Shown: positions 1-5,073 of the stretch, piece by piece
How the letters are laid out: each line of letters begins with the position of its first letter
Position numbering within the stretch: the stretch's first letter is position 1
DNA from: Bacteroidota bacterium
Lineage (GTDB): Bacteria > Bacteroidota > Ignavibacteria > UBA10030
NCBI GenBank assembly: GCA_025455125.1
Contig: JALONE010000120.1
Span: 1-5,073, forward strand
Reading direction: 5' to 3'
Length of the DNA: 5,073 nucleotides
Program-made: the position numbers and the translations under genes
The notes under the pieces: model-generated
The model's database searches: none
What the model saw: only the letters and a program-made list of their open reading frames with translations
Told to the model about the DNA's origin: nothing

Positions 1-955
1 AGTCCACCCCTTTTCGGAACTGCGCATAGCGTGAGTCCGGGCTGGTGATGACCTGGAGCGCCGCGATCCCCTGCCTCTTCAACACCTGCTGGATCTTCCC
101 AAAGTACGCCGGCAGGAACTTGTGCCCCACCGCTTCCAGCATCTCGATCGAAACTACCTAGTCGTACTCCCCTTCGATGTCCCGATAGTCCTTCAACAGG
201 ATCTCGACGCGGTCCGCGACTCCCTCACGCGCGAAACGTTCCGCGGCGTAGGCATACTGCTCCTTTGAGATGGTCACCGTCGTAATGCGGCAGCCATAGT
301 TCTTCGCCGCATGGACCGCGAAACCTCCCCAACCGCTTCCGATCTCCAGCACATGATCCTCCGGACGCAGCTTCAGCCTCCGACAGAGACGGTCGTACTT
401 CTCGATCTGTGCCTCCTCAAGCGTTTGCGCCGGCTCAGTGAAGACCGCGCTCGAGTAGGTCATGGTGGGATCAAGGAACAGCCGGAAGAAATCGTTGCTG
501 AGGTCGTAGTGGGCGGAAATGTTCTTCCTGCTCCCGCGCTTCGAATTCTGACTCAACTCGTGACCGAAGCGGTTCAGGACCTTCAGCACGTTCATCGGCG
601 AGAACCGGCGCTTCGATCCCGACAACACCGCGATCTCCTCGAGGTTCAACAGCATGAGCTGCAACACGGCCGTGAGATTGTCGGTCTCCCAATCGCCGTC
701 CATGTACGCTTCGGCGAATCCGATATCGCCATACAGAACGACCTTCGTGAAGAACTCAGGACGCTGAATGCGGATGGACGCGCGATATGCTGAATCCGCA
801 GAACCGGCGGCGATATCTGTTCCGTCGGGGAGCCTCAAATGCAAATGCCCGTGCGGAAGCTTCGTCAGCAGATCCAGTACGATCCGTTCCGCCAGCGGAC
901 GCCGGACGGGAACGGAGGATTCCAGGACGGTTGATCGGCGAGTCACTTGTTCCAT
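1..955 (-). pseudogene. Cyclopropane-fatty-acyl-phospholipid synthase family protein, interrupted by an in-frame TAG; 3' end outside window
   Basis: The family transfers a methyl or methylene carbon from SAM to the double bond of acyl chains in membrane phospholipids, acting at the inner membrane face. The first 265 codons show the family order: an N-terminal lipid-binding region with a GDIGFAEAYMDGDWE-type segment (76-90), HYDLSNDFF (149-157), YSSAVF (167-172), the SAM-binding loop VLEIGSGWGG (202-211) and DYRDI (256-260). Codon 266 is TAG (158-160). The same frame then continues for 52 codons to the window edge with typical family sequence (VVSIEMLEAVGHKF, then LQVITSPDSRY), with no frameshift. 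Truncation at 265 would remove the conserved Glu region and the C-terminal half, so the product should be inactive. The start at 955 is set by AGAGGTG five bases upstream; it overlaps the DUF1365 gene by 13 nt. By alignment from memory to E. coli Cfa, the bicarbonate-site Cys and His are Ser and Gln here, as is usual in this subgroup, so the product may not be a plain cyclopropane. Family identity is secure; whether the stop is biological is not. Confidence 0.85.
158..160 (-). other. In-frame premature TAG codon in the CFA-synthase gene
   Basis: The plus strand reads cta at these positions. On the coding strand the context is GAG TAC GAC TAG GTA GTT TCG, giving E-Y-D-stop-V-V-S. Family members usually have a single basic or small residue at this point (as in YDKVVS or FDRIVS). 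One base change from AAG (Lys) or CAG (Gln) would give TAG. Reading frame and family conservation are intact on both sides. Confidence 0.9.
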
Positions 956-1716
956 ACGTACACCTCTTGTTGCAATTCCGGATGTTCGTGTTTGCGATGA
1001 AATGGGAGCTTCTTGAGATACAACAACATTGCATGCCAATGGATCAGGAAAATGACCTTGAGCGTGACCAACGGGATGCGCAGGAACGACCACGCCAACA
1101 TTCCGTCTGTGAACTTCCTTCGCGTTCCTGTAAGCGCGCTTACGAAGGCCTTCTTCTCCCGCTGATAGTCGTCGATCTTGACCTGCAGCCGTTCGCCCGG
1201 AATGCCGAGCTGGAATTCGAAGACCGTATCGAGGTCGAAGAACGGGGAAACATAGAAGTGCTTCGTCTGCCGCTCGCGGAATGTCCCATCCTTCAGCGCA
1301 TCACGTCCAAGGAGGTACGGCTTCAATTCGCGGAACGTATTCCCGACCTCCGGCACCGCACAGACCGGCTCTCCTGCTTCATCGAAGCAGAAGTAGAACG
1401 AGACCGGATTGAACACATAGCCAAGCGTCCGGACATTGGTCAGCAGCATGATGCGTCCGTTTCCGACGTCGACTCCTTTCGTCTTCAGGTACGCAACGAC
1501 GTTCTCCCGCACCGTGGGACGATCGAGCCAGAGATGGTCCCGATCCCGAAACGAGAACAGATTGAATCGGTTTCGGCTGAAGAGCCACGATCGCCGTCCA
1601 AGCTCGTCGAGTTCATCCACGTCCAGATAGAACATGAACACCTTGTAGACGAACCGATGCTTCAGCGGCACGAGCCGATGATGCATGACGACGCAATCGT
1701 AGAGGGACGAGTTCAT
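943..1716 (-). CDS. DUF1365 family protein (COG3496), CFA-cluster partner
   Basis: This 257-residue protein has the usual DUF1365 length and signatures. The N-terminal block VMHHRLVPLKHRFVYKVFMF spans residues 10-29. RTLGYVFNPVSFYFCFD (96-112) and KHFYVSPFF (152-160) are the conserved central motifs. A hydrophobic stretch near the C-terminus (about 213-233, ending LIHWHAMLLYL) could be a membrane segment or amphipathic anchor. The biochemical role is not known; the gene almost always sits between a COG2907 oxidoreductase and a CFA synthase, as it does here, which suggests a joint function in modifying membrane fatty acids. Its ATG overlaps the stop of the upstream gene as ATGA, a translational-coupling arrangement. 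The frame is open upstream to 1884, but that part overlaps the oxidoreductase and lacks family similarity, so the 1716 start is preferred. Its stop lies 13 nt into the next gene. No truncation or missing motif is apparent. Confidence 0.92.
   Translation of the reverse strand: MNSSLYDCVVMHHRLVPLKHRFVYKVFMFYLDVDELDELGRRSWLFSRNRFNLFSFRDRDHLWLDRPTVRENVVAYLKTKGVDVGNGRIMLLTNVRTLGYVFNPVSFYFCFDEAGEPVCAVPEVGNTFRELKPYLLGRDALKDGTFRERQTKHFYVSPFFDLDTVFEFQLGIPGERLQVKIDDYQREKKAFVSALTGTRRKFTDGMLAWSFLRIPLVTLKVIFLIHWHAMLLYLKKLPFHRKHEHPELQQEVYVWNK
961..967 (-). promoter_or_regulatory. Ribosome binding site for the CFA-synthase gene
   Basis: The coding strand reads AGAGGTG followed by TACGT and then ATG at 955. 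It is a strong Shine-Dalgarno match with 5-nt spacing and lies inside the 3' end of the DUF1365 gene. It decides the start: longer versions of this reading frame up to 1093 would run deep into DUF1365 without such a site. Confidence 0.7.
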
Positions 1717-3002
1717 GCGTCCGCCAATCCCGGCGCATCCGGCCAGATCGGATCCCCCGTGATCGCACGGCATGTATCGAGCGCCGACGTCAGGCCATCC
1801 TCGTGGAATCCGTACCGAAAATACGACCCCGCATACGAGATCGGCCCTTCCACATTCAGTTTGGGCAATTCCGCCTGCGCCCACTTGGAGCCGAGGGTGA
1901 ATGTCGGGTGCGTGTAGTCGATCTCGCGCAACACGTGTTCCCGGCGCACCGAGCCGGGGTCGTCGATCGAGACGAAGTAGTTTCGCTTCTTCGAGACATG
2001 CTGAAGGCTGTTCATCCAGTAAATCGTCGAGGTCGCTGCGTTCCCTAGAGACGCCTCTTCAATCCGGTAGTTCCAGGAGGACCATGCGAGCTTCGTGTTC
2101 GGCATGACCCGGTCGTCCGTGTGCAAGGTCGCTCGATTCCGTTGATACGGAAACTCCCGCAAGAGCCGTGCTTCCATCGACGTCGGCGCAGCGAGCATCT
2201 CCAGGGCCTCGTCTGCGTGGCATGCCAGGATCACGCGATCGAAGGAGACGCGCTGACCGTCGGCAAGCGTCACGTCCGCACCCTCCTCTGTCCGGCTCAC
2301 CCGGACAGCACCGTTGTTGGTGATGATCCGGCCCCGGAGCGGAGCGATGAGTTTATCCCGGTAAGTCTGGCTTCCACCAACGACGGTGTACCATTGGTGC
2401 TGCGTGTCCAGTCCAAGAAATCCGTGATTCTGAAAGAACCGAACCAGCGTCGCTGCCGGGAACTTAAGCATCATGTCCGGAGGCGTCGACCACACGGCGG
2501 AGCTCATCGGGATCAGATACTTGTGCAGGAAGTCGTCGCCGTACCCCTTCACTGCGACATACTCCGCCATGGTCATCATCCCAAAGCGGGGGCTGGACAG
2601 AACCTCGAGTGCCTCGTGATTGAACCGGTTGATCTGCATCAGCATGCGGTAGTATCGCGGACGAAACAGGTTGCGCCGCTGGGCGAACAGATGATTGAGA
2701 CTTGAGCCGCTGAACTCGAGACCGCTCGGGACATGCTGGACGCTGAACGACATGCTCGTCGGTTTCGTCGGCACATCGAGTTCGTGGAACAGCCGGAGGA
2801 GGTTCGGATACGTCACATGGTTGAAGACCATGAATCCGGTGTCGATGGGGATCGGGGTCCCCTCTTCGTCAACGGTGACGGTGTTCGTGTGCCCGCCGAC
2901 GTAGGAATTTTTTTCGATGAGGGTGATGTCGTACCGGTCCTTGAGAAAGTACGCGCATCCCATCCCCGAGATCCCTGTTCCGATGATACCTACACGACTC
3001 AC
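1713..3002 (-). CDS. NAD(P)/FAD-dependent amine-oxidase-like oxidoreductase (COG2907)
   Basis: The gene encodes a flavoprotein of about 429 residues. A Rossmann ADP-binding motif lies at the extreme N-terminus: GIIGTGISGMG (residues 5-15), with the ribose-binding acidic residue E30 in TLIEK and the extension VGGHTNTV (35-42). IDTGFMVFN (53-61) is typical of this family. The C-terminal FAD-contact segment YAGSYFRYGFHEDGLTSALDTC starts near 390. The family resembles amine oxidases and carotenoid desaturases; the true substrate is unproven. Clustering with CFA synthase and DUF1365 suggests that it oxidises or desaturates a modified acyl chain. The chosen start is GTG at 3002, because the Rossmann fold begins two residues later and an AGGAA lies 9 nt upstream. 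GTG codons at 3038 and 3041 would add about a dozen residues encoded partly by an intergenic repeat and have no visible ribosome site. The stop overlaps the DUF1365 start by 4 nt. Confidence 0.9.
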   Translation of the reverse strand: MSRVGIIGTGISGMGCAYFLKDRYDITLIEKNSYVGGHTNTVTVDEEGTPIPIDTGFMVFNHVTYPNLLRLFHELDVPTKPTSMSFSVQHVPSGLEFSGSSLNHLFAQRRNLFRPRYYRMLMQINRFNHEALEVLSSPRFGMMTMAEYVAVKGYGDDFLHKYLIPMSSAVWSTPPDMMLKFPAATLVRFFQNHGFLGLDTQHQWYTVVGGSQTYRDKLIAPLRGRIITNNGAVRVSRTEEGADVTLADGQRVSFDRVILACHADEALEMLAAPTSMEARLLREFPYQRNRATLHTDDRVMPNTKLAWSSWNYRIEEASLGNAATSTIYWMNSLQHVSKKRNYFVSIDDPGSVRREHVLREIDYTHPTFTLGSKWAQAELPKLNVEGPISYAGSYFRYGFHEDGLTSALDTCRAITGDPIWPDAPGLADA

Positions 3003-3011
3003 GATATTAGG

Positions 3012-3016
3012 TTCCT
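3012..3016 (-). promoter_or_regulatory. Probable ribosome binding site for the oxidoreductase gene
   Basis: The coding strand reads AGCAGGAA followed by CCTAATATC and then GTG at 3002. Spacing from AGGAA is 9 nt. It favours the GTG at 3002 over the more upstream GTG codons, which fall in repeat sequence. Confidence 0.5.
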
Positions 3017-3034
3017 GCTGTTCATGGATGAAAG

Positions 3035-3191
3035 ACACCACAGAGACACTGAGAACACGAAGAGCACAAAGGAAGATTTGAATTTACTGTGGTTCACACT
3101 ACCACAGAGACACAAAGTGCACAGAGCGCACAAAGAAGAATATTACAAAACTGACTCTGTGGCCTTTGTGTCCTCTGTGCCTCTGTGGTGT
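3035..3191. repeat. Compound palindromic intergenic repeat of the 'HRDTE' type (ccacagagacac family)
   Basis: The gap before the oxidoreductase is almost filled by this repeat. Three long related units are visible: 3037-3075 and 3101-3140 in one orientation, and 3154-3190 in the opposite orientation. The outer ends are a perfect 11-bp inverted repeat (3035-3045 with 3181-3191), and imperfect complementarity continues inward for more than 25 positions. A short inverted end, CTGTGGT at 3087-3093, pairs exactly with ACCACAG at 3101-3107 across a 7-nt loop. The array can therefore be read as two tandem palindromic elements, about 3037-3093 and 3101-3189. Read as protein, the first unit gives HHRDTENTK, the well-known spurious translation of a repeat scattered through many environmental genomes. 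It could fold in the transcript and affect expression downstream; its mobilising enzyme is not in the window. Confidence 0.85.
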
Positions 3192-3197
3192 ATCTTG

Positions 3198-3926
3198 TTA
3201 CGGTCCGTATGGATCGTATTCGATCCGCACGAAGTAGTTCGTTCCTTCGGTTCCTGCGATGTTCGAGATCCCCTCATACGAGACCAGCCGACGGACATCC
3301 GCATCGTAGGTCAAAACGATGGGCTTTAGGAACAGGCGCAGGACGAAATTGTCGATGTCGCAGATGACCTGGACCAGCGTCCGCCCGTCCTTCTCCACAA
3401 CTTCATCCTGATAGACACGGAAGCCAAAGTAGTCGAGCCGGAACGGCACAGCGAAGTTGAAATAGAGTTTCTTCCCGGTTCGGAGCGCATCCCAATTCAT
3501 CTGAACGAAGTTGTTGAAGCCCGCATCGACCGCCCCGGGATTCGGGATGTCCAGGCGCTTTTCGTTGTACTCCTCCTCCCCGGCATCTCGATAGAACAGC
3601 CGTACGTCCCCTCCAAGATATTCGGCGCCTTCGATCGCTCCGCTGCGAAGGTCTTCGGTCCGGAACTCCGCGAGCGTCGGATGTTTCCGGAAACTGACCG
3701 TGCGCCGAACGATGACTTTCCCGTCCACGTCTTTGTAGTCCGTGTCAACGCCGACCCGCTTGTCTCCCTCCCGGATCTCCGTATGCACTTCGGTATAGAC
3801 GGGCGCCCCCGATTTCAGATCAAACGCCTTCCCGACGTACGTCGACGGAGGAGCCGATGCGATCACCGGTTGTTCCGGCGCCGCCTGCCCGAAGGCAAAC
3901 AGAAGAAATGTGATTGCCGCGATCAT
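3198..3926 (-). CDS. Predicted exported protein of unknown function
   Basis: The gene encodes 242 residues that I do not recognise as a named family. The N-terminus (MIAAITFLLFAFGQA) looks like a short signal peptide with a likely cleavage near AFGQA-AP; no lipobox Cys follows, and the usual N-terminal Lys/Arg is missing. The mature part is rich in short alternating strands with many charged and aromatic residues (for example 42-80, 104-123, 153-173, 182-208, 229-238), suggesting an all-beta fold, perhaps like LolA/DUF3108-type periplasmic lipid-binding proteins; this is a structural guess only. The start is fixed: AGGA lies 7 nt upstream of ATG 3926 and an in-frame TAG sits at 3936-3938. Stop is TAA at 3198. 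Its place between a lipid-type methyltransferase and the oxidoreductase/DUF1365/CFA trio suggests an envelope lipid role. Repeats lie on both sides. Confidence 0.8.
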   Translation of the reverse strand: MIAAITFLLFAFGQAAPEQPVIASAPPSTYVGKAFDLKSGAPVYTEVHTEIREGDKRVGVDTDYKDVDGKVIVRRTVSFRKHPTLAEFRTEDLRSGAIEGAEYLGGDVRLFYRDAGEEEYNEKRLDIPNPGAVDAGFNNFVQMNWDALRTGKKLYFNFAVPFRLDYFGFRVYQDEVVEKDGRTLVQVICDIDNFVLRLFLKPIVLTYDADVRRLVSYEGISNIAGTEGTNYFVRIEYDPYGP

Positions 3927-3933
3927 GACGTAT

Positions 3934-3937
3934 TCCT
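3934..3937 (-). promoter_or_regulatory. Ribosome binding site for the exported-protein gene
   Basis: The coding strand reads TAGGA, then ATACGTC, then ATG at 3926. AGGA is 7 nt from the start. The TAG overlapping this site is in frame with the gene, so translation cannot begin further upstream. Confidence 0.6.
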
Positions 3938-4025
3938 ATGAGATCTTCTCTGACTCCTGATGCCTCGACAACGCTCGGCACTAACCACCGACTCGGAGCC
4001 ATCTTAAAAAATGAGGGACGTCTGA

Positions 4026-4102
4026 GTCAGCCTGAGCTTGTCGAAGGCTGGATTTCCGACAAACTTTCACGCTTCGACACGGTTCGACAGGCTCACCGTG
4101 AC
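4026..4102. repeat. Palindromic intergenic repeat of the 'LVEG' type (cctgagcttgtcgaagg family)
   Basis: Two arms lie in opposite orientation: 4026-4047 and 4081-4102. They match at 16 of 22 positions when one is reverse-complemented, including the shared core tgtcgaa. The left arm also has its own small hairpin (CAGCCT 4028-4033 with AGGCTG 4045-4050). Read as protein on the plus strand, the left arm gives QPELVEGW, and the right arm region gives RFDTVRQAHRDA, the familiar spurious translations of a REP-like repeat common between genes in many environmental bacteria. It occupies the 3' untranslated region of the methyltransferase and the leader region of the exported protein gene. It probably forms a stem-loop in RNA. 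The rest of the 3927-4160 gap shows no gene; an A-run at 4006-4011 is the only other visible feature. Confidence 0.75.
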
Positions 4103-4160
4103 GCAGTATCTGCATTTGCCGATTCTGAAATAGACTCGACTAATCACTGACCTATGATTT

Positions 4161-5073
4161 CTATCTTTTCCGAAACAAGTAATGACTCACCATCCACTCA
4201 CTCCCATCCCTGTATCCCCACAGCTCGGCGCAGGCCATGAAGAAGACCCGCCAGTACACCCACCATTTCGTCGCCTGAGCCTCACCATACGTCCGCGCAA
4301 GGATCGGCATGATGGCCTCTTTATTCTCGTCCATTCTCGCGAGCCAGGCCTCTGATGTCTTTTCATAATGCTCGCCCGGAACATGCCAGTGCTTCTCGAT
4401 GACGACGTCGTCCGCACAATAGAGCAGCAGATCGTCGCTCGGCATGATGCCCCCTGTGAAGAAGTACTTCGACATCCAGTCGGACTCGTCCCGCACCTCG
4501 AACAGATAGGCGAAGTCTTTGTGCGTGAAGATGTGGACGAATAGTTTTCCATCCGGCTTCAGGAACGATGCGACCTTCTCGAGGAGCCGCTGGTAGTTGC
4601 GCATATGCTCGAACATCTCAACGGAGACGACCCGGTCGAATCTTTCCTTGATCGCGAAGCGGTTCACGTCCGCCGTGAGGACCCGCACATTCTTCAGTCC
4701 CCGCTTCTTTGCCTCTGCGTCAATGTAGTCCTTCTGCGTCCGGGAGTTGGACACCGCCGTGATGCGCGCCTTCGGATACTTCGCCGCCATGAAGAGGGTC
4801 AGCGAACCCCATCCGCACCCGAGTTCGAGGACCTTCATGCCGTCCGCCAGTTCCGCCCGTTCACAGGTCAGCGCGAGCATGTCCTCTTCCGACCGGTCGA
4901 GCGACGTGATGCCATCGCGCCAGTAGCCGCTGCTGTACTTCATGTTGCGGCCGAGCACCAGCTTGAAGAAATCGGTCGGGACCTCATAATGCTGTTCATT
5001 CGCATCGGTCGTATGGACCGCGATCGGACTTTTGCGCAGGCGCTCGATCATCTGCTGCAGATGCGCCTGCTGC
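4161..5073 (-). CDS. SAM-dependent methyltransferase, cyclopropane-synthase / coclaurine N-methyltransferase-like; 5' end outside window
   Basis: About 303 residues are visible. Numbering from the internal Met at 5051: NEQHYEVP (18-25), KYSSGYW (38-44), the SAM loop VLELGCGWGS (74-83), VVSVEMFEHMRNY (141-153) with the family's key E148/H149, FVHIFTHK (171-178), YFFTGGIMPS (196-205) and the C-terminus WMVSHYLFRKR. This pattern is close to plant (S)-coclaurine N-methyltransferases and their bacterial relatives, a branch of the CFA-synthase superfamily; bacterial substrates are mostly unknown, with lipids likely given this setting. The frame stays open upstream of 5051 to the window edge (QQAHLQQ before the Met), there is no ribosome site before that Met, and relatives carry more N-terminal sequence that ends in a similar K/R-SPIA-H/Q-T stretch, so the true start is probably beyond 5073. 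Two further in-frame TAGs follow the TAG stop (4152-4154 and 4140-4142). It is separated from the next gene by 234 nt containing a repeat, so co-transcription is possible but not shown. Confidence 0.9.
   Translation of the reverse strand, partial: QQAHLQQMIERLRKSPIAVHTTDANEQHYEVPTDFFKLVLGRNMKYSSGYWRDGITSLDRSEEDMLALTCERAELADGMKVLELGCGWGSLTLFMAAKYPKARITAVSNSRTQKDYIDAEAKKRGLKNVRVLTADVNRFAIKERFDRVVSVEMFEHMRNYQRLLEKVASFLKPDGKLFVHIFTHKDFAYLFEVRDESDWMSKYFFTGGIMPSDDLLLYCADDVVIEKHWHVPGEHYEKTSEAWLARMDENKEAIMPILARTYGEAQATKWWVYWRVFFMACAELWGYRDGSEWMVSHYLFRKR

Noticed and set aside
158..160. Recoding of TAG (for example pyrrolysine or suppressor tRNA) within the CFA gene
   Set aside because: The methyltransferase in the same window ends at TAG at its expected C-terminus with two more TAGs behind it, and no structured recoding element is evident by eye next to the codon.
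787..1917. Long plus-strand reading frame of 376 codons
   Set aside because: It is antisense to DUF1365 and parts of both neighbours, has no recognisable domain, and is explained by GC-rich codon bias in the real minus-strand genes.
2121..2705. Plus-strand reading frame of 194 codons
   Set aside because: It lies wholly opposite the oxidoreductase and shows no family signature.
3035..3191. CRISPR array
   Set aside because: Units are degenerate, change orientation and lack uniform spacers; this is a palindromic intergenic repeat.
2733..3329. Plus-strand reading frame of 198 codons
   Set aside because: It runs antisense to the oxidoreductase and through the HRDTE-type repeat; its HHRDTENTK text is the known artefact of translating that repeat.
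4006..4050. Intrinsic terminator for the methyltransferase (6-bp hairpin 4028-4050, then six T on the minus strand)
   Set aside because: The T-run begins about 16 nt after the stem and the loop is 11 nt, so it does not fit a canonical terminator; the hairpin is explained by the LVEG-type repeat.
3938..4150. Plus-strand reading frame of 70 codons
   Set aside because: Its centre is the translated LVEG-type repeat, with no family sequence or ribosome site.
5049..5051. ATG at 5051 as the true start of the methyltransferase
   Set aside because: The frame is open to the window edge, no Shine-Dalgarno precedes it, and the family normally has additional N-terminal residues.

Overview
This is a GC-rich bacterial window in which every supportable gene lies on the minus strand, so transcription runs from high to low coordinates. 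It carries most of a lipid-modification gene cluster. In transcription order the genes are: (1) a SAM-dependent methyltransferase of the cyclopropane synthase / coclaurine-N-methyltransferase-like type (4161-5073, 5' end outside the window); (2) a small predicted exported protein of unknown function (3198-3926); (3) an FAD/NAD-binding, amine-oxidase-like oxidoreductase of the COG2907 type (1713-3002); (4) a DUF1365 protein (943-1716); and (5) a cyclopropane-fatty-acyl-phospholipid synthase family protein (1-955, 3' end outside the window).

Genes 3-5 are tightly packed, with a 4-nt ATGA overlap and then a 13-nt overlap. Together they form the oxidoreductase / DUF1365 / CFA-synthase trio that recurs in many bacteria and is linked in some proteobacteria to oxidative-stress-induced modification of membrane fatty acids. 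Genes 1 and 2 are separated from the trio and from each other by gaps of about 200 nt. Each gap is filled by a different palindromic intergenic repeat: the 'HRDTE-type' repeat (ccacagagacac motifs) before the oxidoreductase, and the 'LVEG-type' repeat (cctgagcttgtcgaagg motif) before the exported protein.

The most notable observation is an in-frame TAG at 158-160 inside the CFA-synthase gene. The same frame continues beyond it, with unmistakable family sequence, to the window edge. The upstream methyltransferase ends at a TAG with two more in-frame TAGs just behind it, so TAG appears to be an ordinary stop here. The CFA gene is therefore either a fresh pseudogene or carries a sequencing error. 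If the mutation is real, the cluster may rely on the other methyltransferase.

The organism cannot be named from the window. High GC, Shine-Dalgarno sites and these two repeat families fit many environmental Gram-negative lineages (for example Bacteroidota/Ignavibacteria-like groups, Deltaproteobacteria in the broad sense, or candidate phyla). The exported protein and the lipid-modifying cluster fit a diderm. No RNA gene, CRISPR array, transposase or integrase was seen.
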